Program-made: the position numbers and the translations under genes
Source of the DNA: Mesodorylaimus sp. YZB2_4
Lineage: Eukaryota > Nematoda > Enoplea > Dorylaimida > Dorylaimidae
Length of the DNA stretch: 64,000 bases
Assembly: GCA_030248295.1 (NCBI GenBank)
Contig: JASANH010000704.1
Location: 1 to 64,000, forward strand
Reading direction: 5' to 3'
The notes under the pieces: generated by a model
What the model was told of the DNA's origin: nothing
Database searches by the model: none
The model's input: the letters and a program-made list of their open reading frames with translations, nothing else
Part shown: positions 10,442-23,100 of the stretch, piece after piece
Position numbering within the stretch: position 1 is the stretch's first letter
Layout of the letters: each line of letters begins with the position of its first letter

Positions 10442-11185
10442 GCACTTTCCGCACTTTCCTTTTTCCGCGTTATTCATTGTCAGAAAAGAAAGTCCGGAGC
10501 CTTGTTGGATAGCTCTCACGAGAACGCTCGTCAGCTGAGAACGTCGGTTGACCTCTTACGTGTATTTCTCACCACCAGCCAGTCTCCCGGCGCTTCAACT
10601 TCGACACCAGTTTTCGCACTCCGTACATCGGAAATGGCCTAACTTTCTTGCTTGCAGATTTAGCCCTCTACTCTGAAGTCCCGAACATGCTAACAGACTA
10701 TTTTTCAACCTAGTATAGCTGCCGCTCGCTCACTTTGTGTGTTTGTTCGGCGCAGAGCGTCAATTGCCAGAATAGAATACACAGCGCTCGTGTACAGTGC
10801 TTTGGTCGAATCGATCGCCAATTAGCTAGGGCACACATCAGACCAGCCACACCTGTCTTAATGCCAGCCGTCCTAGAATATCTTACCACTAAATGCATGG
10901 TTAGCTTTAAGCTTTGTCCAAAGCTGTCGCCAATCGGAACAATAGTCCATGCCATAGGTCATGACTGATGTGCTGCCTCCCATTTGTTCGTTCCCTTTTC
11001 CGCCCACATTCCATCTATTCTCTGAGGAAACTTTTCAGAGCTACGGGTTACCAATGGCAACGTACCAGCACACTCACAATCAGGTTGTGCGAGACCAAAG
11101 TCATTGGGACAAAAGACCCCAAGCAAGGAAGACGGTGTAATAGGCATGGACTAGGCATGTGTTATGCCCTCTGGCCTATGTGTGC
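10442..11185. other. Intergenic, nothing recognised
   Basis: Only short overlapping ORFs are present; there is no repeat match to the rest of the window. Confidence 0.45.
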
Positions 11186-11520
11186 ACTGGTTCAGGGAAC
11201 CGGTCCACCTCTCCTAAGTCAGGGCCAGCACGAGACCGAGAGCGAGGTCGAGGTCGAGTGACTGGTCTGATTGCAGACATCGGTTGAGAACTAGTCTGGA
11301 TCACCCGATCTGAACTGCTCTGTGAGCACTTCGAGCTCAGGCCCGTCAGAACCCCTTTGACGGCCGACACGTGCGGCTGCTCCCCGAATTGTGAGTCTAC
11401 ACGGCCCTTGTGGTGTGGGGACTAATAAACTATACTCCAAGGTGTCCGTGGACTGCGTGGTACTGTTCCTGACTTGGGCCATCCTCTGGTCAGCCCTAGA
11501 ATAGTCCTAGGGCGAGCCAA
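11186..11520 (+). repeat. Dispersed repeat family R2, copy 1
   Basis: Matches the reverse complement of 54958-55290 across its length, sharing agtcagggc.agcacgagac, cgagagc, gaccccttt/aacccctttgac, gaattgtgagtct, gtccgtggactgcgtgg and gccctag. Near its 3' end, gccctag and ctagggc form inverted arms (about 11494-11514). No ORF is conserved. Confidence 0.75.
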
Positions 11521-11936
11521 GGATTTCAACGGCCCTGAAACGTCAAACCCTCTCGTCTGATGCCTCTCTACGGGGCAACAAGCACTGATCTCCCGACCGC
11601 CCAGGAACGCTGGCTACACCCAATATCGATCGAATAAGAAGCTCATAGCCTTAAGATCCAAATGACAGCAGTTCTCAATCCGCAACTACGAGGAACTGAA
11701 CCAGCCTGGAGGACGCCAGGAGGAACTGCCTCATATTGAAGCCCCCTCTAAGCAAAAGCAGCCGTCGAAACAAAGGGTGCGTTGAAAAGCATATCGTTGA
11801 AAAAATTGGTCACGACCCCAAAGGTGTGCATTAGCTGCACTAACAATACAGTACCTATAAGTAACTATTGGGCCATCATAACAATGTACCCCAAACCTCG
11901 TGTGCTTCCAGCGTGTGGATATACTCCGTGTGTAAC
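11521..11936. other. Intergenic, nothing recognised
   Basis: This short gap between repeats R2 and R3 holds no supported gene, RNA or regulatory signal. Confidence 0.4.
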
Positions 11937-12115
11937 CCTCGTCGGCCATGGCGAGTACGAGAGAGTAATCGATACTCTCCCCTCGCTGGGAGACGTCAAC
12001 CCCTTGGGTTGATGTTTCAGCCGTAGATATAGTCGCAAGACTAACCCACTGCGGGGATTTTAAGTCGCCGGCTACAGTCGGCCACCTCCCTCTTCCGCCT
12101 GCCAGGCTTGGTTAC
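11937..12115 (+). repeat. Dispersed repeat family R3, copy 1
   Basis: Closely matches 58500-58695 in the same orientation: gagagagtaatcga, gacgtcaacc, gggttgatgtttcagccgta, tatagtcgcaagac and ccaggcttggtta. The core tcaacc..ggttga is a small stem-loop kept in both copies although the loop bases differ. Confidence 0.75.
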
Positions 12116-12943
12116 ACGTGTTCAGCCCTTCTGTTCACACGGTCAGATCTAGCCAAAAAGAGTTGATTGTTGGACAGGTCTGTGTGAACCCGACTGCCTG
12201 GCTCCCCTTCCTGGTCAGGTAGTGACTTCTTCAGTCCGGTCGGTGACTATCGACGTGTGACTGGTTCAATTTCTTGTCTCCAGTACTTTCCTCCATCTTA
12301 TATTGTTCTGCTGGAGTATTCTTGTGAAGTTATTGTGCATAGGGGGGTCCGCAAGTCAGCATAAACCCATCGTTAGCGTACTTTAGGGACCGCGCAGTTA
12401 AGAGATTCGCATCTGCAGGGGCCCGTATAGATAGCCCCACCCACGCTGATCGTGAGAGTGGATAGCACAGCAGCAACAACATTAAGGAATATGTAAGACC
12501 TGCTTCGATCGGGCTTGCAGTGCTTCCGTCGTTTTACTGTACGATCAGCCAGCATTGACCTGATGGAAAATTATCACTTTGGCGCGAAGCATTCACTCTG
12601 ACTTGGCTTCATACTATGCGTCTTTGTAGTACAGTAAGTCAGCACGACATATGCTGGGATTCCTTTATTATTAGTATGATTGCCGGCATGACACTTTTTC
12701 TCTGGTTCACGTTGGGATGCATTAGCTGTAAGATTGGGATACTCTGTTGATAATCGGTAAGATATCTCAAGATTATCTTGTGAAGCGAAAGAAGTCGATC
12801 GAGAGGAGGGGAGAGTACGGTTGCATTGTGCATATACAGTACAGTACAGAGATGTCCCGCATACCAGTACCTAGAGGCCACAATGCATATTCCTATGTAC
12901 ATGAGTGACTAGACTCATTCCTCTCCAAACCAGCACTTAATCC
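12116..12943. other. 3' flank of the ADAMTS gene
   Basis: On the minus strand this is downstream of the protease stop codon. A reverse-strand AATAAA (tttatt at 12664-12669) could be its polyadenylation signal. No other feature is recognised. Confidence 0.4.
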
Positions 12944-15900
12944 TCAAGCAGCTGGGCAGGATCTGCTCGCGCATAATCGTGCTTCTGTTGCTTGTCCCTG
13001 GCAGGCCACAAGTCCAGCTTTAGATGCATCCTGACCAATGCAAGTTCTGGCACGTTGTTCAATACCCACATCGCCGCATGTCTTTGTGCATCTGAAAGGC
13101 ATGAAATGATTCGCTTGTATGCTCTTGTTTGGGCCAGGCATTGCCTACCCGGTCCAATTCGACCACTCCGTCCATTTGCCTTCAGTCCTATCGGATCGCC
13201 GAATAGCAGCTGCAATCGAATTCGAATCTGGACATTCAGTGACATAGCATTTTGAGAAGGACACGTTTGTGCCGCTGCAGCGTGTTGCTAAAACGAGCGT
13301 GGTCAACGGGGTATGGTTGAGCATTTTAGAAGAAAGACTTTACTGGAGCAAGCTCTCAGCCGATAAAGTATTCCACCTGGGCCGCAGCTTCTACTACAGC
13401 TACTCCATTGAGACCACGCACTCCATATGCCTGAAGAAGATAGACGATGAAAGACATCGTGGCTGCGTGTGTGCATGATCACGGTTATTGGGAAAAGTTG
13501 CCACATACCGAGGCCACTTGTCTGACTTCCTAGCAGGCATGCATCCGGTTGGCACTCCTGTTTTTCTTCGCTGAAGAAGGATAGCTCTAATCAACTGGCT
13601 GCTCGAAATTTTGAGTAACACTCACTGGTTCCCAATGCAATCCATATTTCCACGGCAATACCGCCTTCGCTCCTGAATGCCAGCACCGCAGGAGCCAGCG
13701 CACGATGTCCAAGGCAGCCACGACGTCCATGTTCCAGCAACTGGGCAGTCTTCCATTTGGCATGGTTTCGCCTGCAGGGCATTACCCGTACACGAAGTTG
13801 CTGAAAGAAGGACTCACATGAGGTATCATAAATCTCCTCCTTCCATCCCTTACCTGAACACTTGCGGGTTCGCTGCTGCAGCCCTAACCCGCATGTCACA
13901 TCGCACTGGCTCCACTGACTCCAAGAAAGCCAGGCATTGGCGAAATGTCGCTGTTGCAGACGAGTCTGCCCACCGAAGTCAGTCGAAGCTGATCCGAGCC
14001 TATTTGTGCATCGACGTGGAGCGTGGCACGGCTGCAGTTGATTACTTGCTCCCTTGCACGCGACACTTTGGCAAGTGCGGGTCCGTTGTCGGCGACCACC
14101 AGCACCGCACGTAACTGAACAAGCACTCCACAAACTCCAAGGGGTCCAACCACCTGAACATTAGGTGAGACCGATCTTGCACTCGGTGAGTAGTCATCCG
14201 TACCTATCTCAAATGCCGGCACTGATAGATCGCCTAAGGCTGGACAGTCGTTATCGTCCATTACCAGCGAAAATCCATCGCACGATCGCTTCTACACACA
14301 AAAGGTTGAGTTATCTGCCATTATCCTCAAGTTAGAATATGTCCAGTAAATCCTCCAAATTATCTCATACTGTACCATACAAGATCCTTTGACACAAAAT
14401 TGATTGTCACCGCAAGGTGTACCATCTGGAAAGTTGCCTACGGATCTCGCGTAACTGCCCAAGCGTAACTGGCACCATATTCGACACGGTTGTTCTTGGT
14501 CTAGGGCGACAGGAATGGTGTCACGGAAGGGTAAACAGGTGTAACTGCGGCACACTCACGTTGGAAACCTCGACCAGATAGTTGAAGGACAGCTGAGCCA
14601 CCTGGACCAGTGCCGTCTCGAAGACCAGTGCACACGCTGGACGCATATTCGTTTGGCCGTGGGCCACGACAAACTTGCTAGAAGAAGGACAAGTGAGTAC
14701 AGTATCTTAAGAAGCATTTCATTGGAAGGGCCTTCGACGCACATCAGTTTGCTGTACCTACCTTATCGGAACATATGTACCCGCGGTAGGCAGCTCCTTC
14801 GCATTCCTTGCCACCGTTGTTTGGCCTAAAATTAGAGGATCCCACTTTCTGACCTCGTATATGCCCACATCGAGTGAGGTCACTCACGCTGGGTTTTCGC
14901 ACAGTCGAACCGATCTCTTGATCATGACCTGGCCTTCAACTCGGCATGGTGCATCGCAGTTCAATCGGCATCCATCAGCAGAAGCGTCATTCCAAGATGT
15001 CCAAGAGCCATGTACAGGCGCAGGCCGAACACTGTTTGATGGCCAGGATCGACATTTTCCTTGGAAACACCACTAAAAGGGGCTGTGGTCAGCTCCAACA
15101 TAAATCTTGTAGATCCATTCGGGAGTAAAGAATGCTTCTGTGTCGGACTTTCAGACGGACCTGAGGTGCTGGATGCATACAGTAGGATTATGCACCTGCA
15201 GCACCCCGTCTCTCACTCATACTTGAACATACCTTATTTTCACCACATGTAGTTCCTTCCAATGCAGGATGGGCAGTGCGAATAACACCTTCACCTTCGC
15301 CACACCAAATCATATCACAGATTTCTTCCATAATTTGCCCCTCTCGCAATTCTTGTCTCCAACAACTGCCATGATAGAATCGGCACTGCTGATCGGCATT
15401 GTAGAGTTGACCCGGATATTCACCGTGTAAGGAATAGTCGATGTTGGCTTGTTCAGAGCCACCATCCAACAGGCAGTTTGGTGGCGTGGCCGGTCTCCTA
15501 AATGCGCAAATTCTGAAATAATACAAGTTTTCTTGAACTTTAGACGTCTTACCCAAGTTCATTCAGAAAGACGTTGAACTCCTGCAAACTGCACTTTGAC
15601 CAGGCAGTTTTTCCAGCACCAACCGATGGCGACATTATGCAGCATCCCGCGTCGCAGCCGTTGTCACCGTCATGGAACATGCCAAGGCTACAATGGCAAT
15701 TGTGTAGGAGAATGTAGCCTTGCGAGGAGACTCTTACCTATGGCCCATCTCATGCGTAATAACAAATACAGAGCCAAAATCTAATCCTTCATTGATGGTA
15801 CAGCTCCGAGCTCCATTGCACATGCCTTTCACTGGGGCGTAGCCTGCAGAGAAACTGTCCTTTATAGCATTATTCGAGGCGAAAACAAGCAGAGGCATAC

Positions 15901-18826
15901 CAGCTACGGTTTTCAAATCTCCTCGGTACAAATCGAATCTAAAAGGGATAAAAAGTAATGTAAGCATCTAATAGTTAGCTTCGAAAATTACTGGAAACTG
16001 GGGTCATATAGGAAGGGTATCCATCTCACTCCATTTTCGTGTGAGAGGTGACGCAGAGCCTCTCTGCATGACACATCCCTTCCTTGCCCGTTGCAGATTT
16101 CATTTGACTACACCAAAAATCGAAATGGCCTACAAAGTGAATGATCATAGTGATCATCATGATCATAGTGAATACGTACAGTGCACAACTCACACAGCAA
16201 GATGCGTGTACAGTAGATCGAAAAAGTAGGGTCGGTTCGCAAAAGCCATAAGCCCTAAAAGCATGCGGGTCACTCGCCTAGTGCCGCCGAGGTGCTCCGA
16301 GTGGAGAGACGGAAGCCAAACGAGCAGACAGTCTAGGCTGTCGAACACAGACAGGGTTCAAAGCCCACCCGCTAATTGTTCGAGGGAGCCAATGCCGATC
16401 GTCCAGGGTGCCCTCGTGTGGAGGTGCTCATAGTGGAGCCATGCAGGAGGACGCCGCCGTGTATGCTGGTCCCCTCACAGCCTTGCTTAGAAAATTTGAC
16501 TGCTGGCCGGCATGGGCAAAACGGCTCTAGTCCACAAAAAATGTACTGTGCATCAGAGGAAATGACTGAAGAAGAACGCAGAGCAATCCAGCGTCAGCAA
16601 TGCACGCCGTATTTGTTGCCCCTTTCGTTAGACTGCACAAATATCTTTTAGGGGTCAAGAAAGAACTCAAAAAACTCCTGCCTCAAAAATGTACTCAAAT
16701 AGTATTGTTTTGAAAAATAAAAAGATGTTTTTTATTCCAATTCCAGTCCAGTAAAATGTGAATGCTGCTGTCAAAATAACACGGTTCATACAGTGCGTCG
16801 ACAATAAACATTTCTTTGCCATTCTTCTGCGATGTATGACTGCATCTACTTACAGTGTGCTCCCTTTGACAGGGAGAGGACTGTCAAGTGGAAACAATTT
16901 CTGGGTGCACACGGCGAGAGTGCGTCGAGCGAAAGCTCAGCTGGTTAGATATTGCCAATTTTTCTCAGCCTTCCGACTCCAACAAGTACGAGTACAATAA
17001 CAGAGTCGCTTTCATGAAACTTCTTTGGGGGTTTGTGCGGAGTTTTAAAAAATTTCAGCGTCAAGCCCACCAGGCAACATAATCAGCAGGTCAGCAGGTG
17101 TGTGAAACCCACGAAAGGTGAGTTCGAATGGTTTTAACACTTTACGAGCACTATTGAAAACCCCTACTTGTTAACGAATTTGCTCGGAAGCTTATGCAGG
17201 TGTCATTCAAGCATCCACTTACCCAGTAAAAAGTAATGCATGATCCCAATGTCCAGGATCGTCGTCGTGGGGTGGATTAAACGAGTCCTGGTACTGGCAA
17301 AAGTTATCAAGCAGTATGTCCACGTCACCCGACCTGTGCGCATTGTCCAAAAGTAATGCCTGCATCAATAATTTTATTGACACGTGCAATTAAAGGAGCT
17401 GTACCAAAATCACATACAGGTGCGTTTTTTAGCACATGGTATCGCTTGATTTTCAGTTGCACTTTCGGCTCCATACTGCGATGATTAAATAAAAGGTTGA
17501 CCTGAAAAAAGTCAGACAATCAACCTCTGTTTGGGGATGGGTCTGGTTCATCTCATTCCTGCCAAGACCCTTCGATCTTTGTTGCTCATCCATACTTTCT
17601 ACTCATCGACGCTGTGACCTGCACAAAAAGACTACCCCCACGGAGAAATCGGTATATTCACCAGCGCAGTACACTCACATTATTCACGGAAGCCAACACG
17701 AAACTGTGCAATTCGTCTTCTGCATCCGACGACCCGTAAATCTTTTCGAAATGCTGCCAGAGCTTGTCATCAGCAAATAAAGCTATCTCTACTGTCAGTG
17801 AACCCCTGAACACAGGCAGTTTGCTCTGGTTCGTGTAATATTCGTTCTTTGGATTAGAAAACGTTTCTCCATCTGCAACAGATAATGTAGCTGGCACTGG
17901 GGTCGAGAACAGGCTTGCTATAGATTTACCGAATAGGCATGTATCGTTGTGCGCTGATTGCTGCAACTTAATCGGGTCCTTTCGCAGCTCAATAGCTTCT
18001 CTTTTATGGATAACGTGGTCAGCAGGGCCTGCCTTCCCACCCGGTGTCAGCGGATGTATGAATAGAATATCCCCTTCTGGCGTAATGATCAGACCCCGCT
18101 GAAGAAGAGACAGTTCTTGCCCTATCATTTTCTCAGAACTTCCGTCGCTTACCTTGGCACCAGTGCAATCGACCAGAGCCAATGTGGAACCCGGATGCGA
18201 CACCCCAGTACCGACGTATGTACAGGCGGGGGTAGTCCCGTTAAAGTGTTCGTCATGTAAACGAACAGGAGACAAGGAAAACACGAATCGCTGGTCGAAG
18301 TAGTCAATACTGAATGTCCATGATCCATCCTCCTGAGTGGTCTTGTTGGGGGATGTGAAGGCGTAGGAGTTGGGCACTATGAACAAGCATGGGACACTGA
18401 CTCACCATGAGAGACGAGAGCGCAGGCAGTGGTTCTCACCTTGGTCACTATTGTTCACACCGAACAGGTGGATAAGTTCTTGAGGAGAGAGTTTATCGAA
18501 GATTAAATAGACCTAAAGTAAAGACAAGTATGTCCTCACGGGGAGCAGAAGTCAACATTGACAAAGATGGTCAGAGGTCAGCAGTGCGTGGTCACCACTG
18601 GCCAGCACAGCACAGTGCCGTGAAGCGATCCAATCACTCCGTTAGTCGGAATCCAAAGCAAGAATGACTTCCACGTGGCTGCTTCAACAAGTCCTTACAC
18701 TACGAATGCTTCCATACAAACTCGCCCTCACAGGATTGTGGGCAAACACGACCCATGACAGACCTGAGCTAGCTGAAGCAAGAAAATGACAGCCTTCAGA
18801 GTCCAACCGAGTCGATAGCCAGCCAT
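12944..18826 (-). CDS. ADAMTS-family secreted zinc metalloprotease
   Basis: Nineteen exons: 18826-18764, 18512-18440, 18376-17679, 17501-17418, 17359-17223, 15938-15738, 15687-15553, 15512-15233, 15072-14888, 14825-14762, 14677-14560, 14500-14376, 14291-14204, 14153-13854, 13800-13626, 13570-13509, 13430-13344, 13287-13149 and 13091-12944. They sum to 3162 bases, or 1053 residues. Order: signal peptide (1-21), prodomain, reprolysin catalytic domain with the full zinc site HEMGHSLGMFHD (414-425) split by an intron, disintegrin-like domain, first TSP1 repeat (WTSW), cysteine-rich domain with DGTPCGDNQFC, then five more TSP1 repeats (WTPWSLW, WLSWSQW, WTSWLPW, WSAWSQW, WTEWSNW) to the C-terminus. 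No spacer domain separates the cysteine-rich part from repeat 2, and I see no RxKR furin site in the prodomain. Family role: extracellular-matrix cleavage. Most introns are 40-90 bases; intron 5 is 1284 bases and holds repeat R1. Confidence 0.93.
16262..16560 (+). repeat. R1 family copy 2 with a tRNA-like head
   Basis: The part from about 16376 shares ccctcgtgtggaggtgctc, gactgctggccggc and gggcaaaacgg with R1 copy 1. Just upstream, tcgcctagtgc and gggttcaaagccc (16352-16368) resemble pol III A and B boxes, which would make this a tRNA-derived SINE head. It lies in intron 5 of the ADAMTS gene. Confidence 0.6.
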
Positions 18827-20140
18827 TGTCACAAAAATAATCGAGGCGGTGCAAGTACAGCCATGACATTCAGATGTCCAGTCAGTGGGCCTTGAATGCG
18901 AGAGAGGAACTCGGCAACCGGATTATGGTCACACATCGGACCTTCTGCCGAGCAGAACCAAATTCGCTATTTTGCCCGGGGCAATAGTAAGAGTCAGTTC
19001 TTACGTTAGATGCGAAGCGTAACCGGTATGACATTACAGAGCCGGTTATAGAGCGTTCCGTGCTCAGGCCCTTGTTTAATTTCCAGGGGTCCTTCATTGG
19101 GATTCGGCGAGAAAAGGTTTGGTAATGTTAGTGATTGACAACGGCCGCCTTACCTACTAACCCCTTTTAAATGAATCGTATCCATCGAACACCTCGAAAG
19201 ACGCGACGTCTCTCACCTTTGACTCTGCCTTGCCACTCAGTGAAGAGTGAAATCTTGAGTAGAAATGGAAAATTTGATAGCCTCACAATTTTCTCTTTCT
19301 CTCCAAATCAACACAACAAAACCTTTTTTACAATTTTGCTCCAAATTTTTTAAAACGTGCAGAAAGACAGAAGTACAAAAGTACAAAAGACAAAAAACTG
19401 TCCGAAAAGTACACTCGTTGCTGTCAAAATTTCTTTTCATATGGGTACGCTTTTAAAAGTATACTGTCAATGATGGCGCTGGTTTTGCAGCACTCCAAGA
19501 ATTTGGTCTCAATGTGGATTGTTGTGAGCGATCTAACGAGATCACCTAAAAAAGACACGGACTGAATGTGGTCAGCGGAAATGGCTTTTTGTAAAATTCC
19601 TTACCGATTCTCTATTCTCGTCCGTTGTGACAACCGGAGGATGCCGTAGGACGACTCCTGGATGTCGCGACTGTATGAACGGTATGCTGTACTCGAGTGT
19701 GTTATTAGTGTCGACCGTCAAAGGCACCTAAAATGGCCAGAGTTGAAGGGAGAGGGCACACACTGAGATGCGCAAGTAAAAACTTGAACTTTGAACCACA
19801 CCTGCAGGACTACTGGTCGAGCGTACTAACCACAGAATTTTATCTACGTAGCACTGAGTTTAAAAGAGGCGACCATATCACGTGGTCTACTCGCACTAGT
19901 GTACAGTCCATGCGGCATGTTGCGATTTGATGGTGAGACTTTTGATGCTACAGTATATGGTAGGTAGCATAGCGGTACAAAGAAGTGGAAAATAGAGGCA
20001 CACTAGTGATTTCGATAGACGCGGATGGAATTCCTACTAAAGATTTAAACTTTTGCGCATTGGACCAGCGACCGGGAAGCATTATGATTGCAAGTTCTGA
20101 TTGCGGACTTTTTTCCAGAGAATTTATTCCGCATTGTTAT
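18827..20140. other. Interval between the ADAMTS and cadherin genes
   Basis: Both neighbours are on the minus strand, so this is the ADAMTS promoter side and the cadherin 3' flank. A reverse AATAAA (tttatt, 20123-20128) lies about 15 bases past the cadherin stop. 19260-19460 is AT-rich. No gene is recognised. Confidence 0.5.
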
Positions 20141-23100
20141 TCAAAACTCATTGAAACCCATTGCTCCTCGCTTCCCCCTCGGCCCCACAACCGCTTGCAA
20201 ACCATACTGTTCTTGCCCCTGTTGAAACATTTGCCCACTCCAGCCCTATTTTCCAAGCGCGTTACCATTCTATGCTGCTGATGGCCCCTACCTCCCGCTG
20301 GTCATGCATCGCAAAAACCTTACATCGTGCGTGCTTCCACCAGTCGGCGCTGTCTGCACTGCACTGATAATAGGAAAGATCGAAGCATCAGTAGATTCCG
20401 TTGTGGATGGCGTTGTGGGTTCAGCAATATTCCCACTCGGATTATGTGTCCACGACGACCTCCTCGGTGGAGCCTCCACAGGATTGGCGATTATAATACC
20501 ATCCGCTTGACGCCTTTTACTGGCCAACAATGTTCTTCGCTTTCGACGTCGCCTGAAAACTAAACGGGCATGAAATGAGCACTAAACAAATCAGGAGTGC
20601 GCTTACAATCGGCAAATGTAGAAGGTCAAGAGAAGGACAGTAACTGTCAAGGCTAGCAATACTGCGGCCAAGATAGTGACCAGCAGAAATGTACTGCTGC
20701 CTAATGCTACTGTTGTTCGGCCAATCACCGAGTTGCCGCCCGTGGTTTGCCATCTTGCCTTATCGAGGATTTCTACCTAAAATAGCACAGACTTACTGCT
20801 TTAAGCTGCTAAACTCAACTCTCTTCGTGAACTTACCTTGGCGATAGTGTGGCCCACACGTGGAGGATTACCCGAATCGGTTGCGGCTATCACGAGCTCA
20901 TAGCTTCGATTAGCCAACTTGGCTGCGTCTCTCACTCTCAGCTGACCCAAATCGTTAATGCCAAATATGCTAAACAACACAGTCATACGCGCGAAATAAA
21001 AGTTTTTTAATGATTGACTTACTCATTCAAGTTCAACAAACTGTAGGTGATTCGATCGCCTTCGTCATCGTCCATGGCCTGAAAGGGAATGCACATAATG
21101 CAATTCGCAGTCATTAGCATCCACGAATCTTACTGTTACAGTGCCAATACTGCCAATTATTTCATCAGCAGTACCATTGACAGAAAAAGTGTACAAGGCG
21201 TGTCGGAATACCGGACTGTTGTCATTTGCATTTTCCACCAAGATCGTAATGTTGGCTTCGGCTTTCTGAACACCGTCAGTTACATCAACTCGGAAATGAT
21301 GCTCTTTTTTGGTTTCGTAATCCAGCGACTGGACAAGCCAGATGGTACCCCTGCACGGGAAAAAAGAGGGTCAGCAAATTTTTAGTAATTGTGGAACTGA
21401 GGCTTACTTTTCTTGGTCAATTCGGAAATGGCTATGATTGTGCACGTTTTGAATGCTGTATACTAGCACCACGCCGCTCTGAAATAAGATAAGGTCAGTG
21501 CTACGCCGAAAACTCATGCTCCTAGCACTTGTTAGTCGTCTAGGTACGTCTGTTAGTTCCACTATGCATTCTGATTGGTCAACGATCCAACAAGCTCCAC
21601 CTTCCCACATTTGCAATCAATAAATTAGGCGCTTTATTAAATATGTGAAATTGAATTAGATTCATACCTCCATATCTTCAGCTAAGGTCAGTTTGAGAAT
21701 CTGGGAATTTACAGGCGTTGATTCCGAGACCCGAGCGGCAAACGTAGGACTCGAAAATTGCAGCTTGCGTTTAACAGATTTCGCTGTAAGTCGTACAAGC
21801 AAGACAGCGGCTGCTTGACGTTCCGGTCGGTCGTTTTGACGAGCCTGAAGGACCGATGAATGGATATATAATGGTCAGAAACAAAAGGATCCTCCTTACA
21901 TGCACTGTGAGCAAATAATTTTTTGTGGTCGCAAGCGCTTTCCTTACTCGCACTTCGGCCGATTGAGTGTCAATGTCAAACGTATCGGCGTCAGCTAAAA
22001 TTATGGTTAGCCGTATTATCTGGAAAAGGTCAGGAAACTTGAATATCAGCACAAAGGTTCAAATAGGTGGCAGCTTTTAACGAAAGCTAAATCGGGCGTG
22101 GTGAAATCGAGGTGCCATACAAAGGTGCATACTGGACTCACACTGCTGAATTTTAAACGCATAAGTTTTTAGCTAATTAGGCTGAAAGGGGGTTTGCTGA
22201 AAAGACCGCCTGACGAACGGTAGCAAACATTAAAATTTGGGACCCACAATCGTTTGAGGCGTGCATATGGACTCCTGGGCAATACCGCATGTCAGTATTC
22301 ATTTTTTCGATAGATCCACTCCGTTGTGTCTAGTCTGCTTGCCATCTTACATTAAAATCTTCCACATGACTATTAAAGCAGAAAAGTCTGTCGATCGGGT
22401 TCAAACTGCGGTAGACTCCCCATTTTCAGCAAACCCAAAGATAGATCAACATGTCTTACTTCCTGATAAAGAGTATGTCAGGGACGCGTTCAATGTATCC
22501 GCATCAAAAGCTTTTATTCGCGACGGGAATATTTCGAGTATGGCACCCTAAAAAATCCTTTAAATCCGCTGCGGCTCCAACAGGAGCAAACACAAACATC
22601 TTACAGGCGCTGTGTCCGAACCAATATTTGCCGTATACCGTTCATGTTCGAACTGTGGATTCTGGTCATCAACGTCTTGTACAAACACGCGCACTAAAGC
22701 CGTCGAACTCATCGGCGGGAACCCGTTATCCTAAAAAGGCAATTGATACTTCGCTTTTGTCCTGGAAAAACGTAAAACATATCTCGTAAAAATTTTGCCT
22801 AGGTTGAACATACTTTTGCGATAATTGTAATGGAAAAGTTGGTGAGCTGTTCGTAATCGATTCGCTTATTGACTACTAGCGTGCCTTCCCATGGGTTGGG
22901 TATCACGAGGAGAGACTGAAATAAAGAAAGTGCATCGAAGGCGGACATTCGACAAAATCGATTGCTAGCGATGGCTGCTGGATGTTGGATGGCTTCGAAG
23001 CATGAAGCAGTTCCTTTTCTGCCTAGCACAGTAACTTATTCCCTCACAGACATCACTTCCTCCAGTTTTTCACAGGCTTAGGTAGGCTTTTTTCGCGGTC

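Noticed and set aside
16140..16172. tgatcatagtgatcatcat repeat as a regulatory palindrome
   Set aside because: A short simple-sequence palindrome inside a long intron; no evidence of function.
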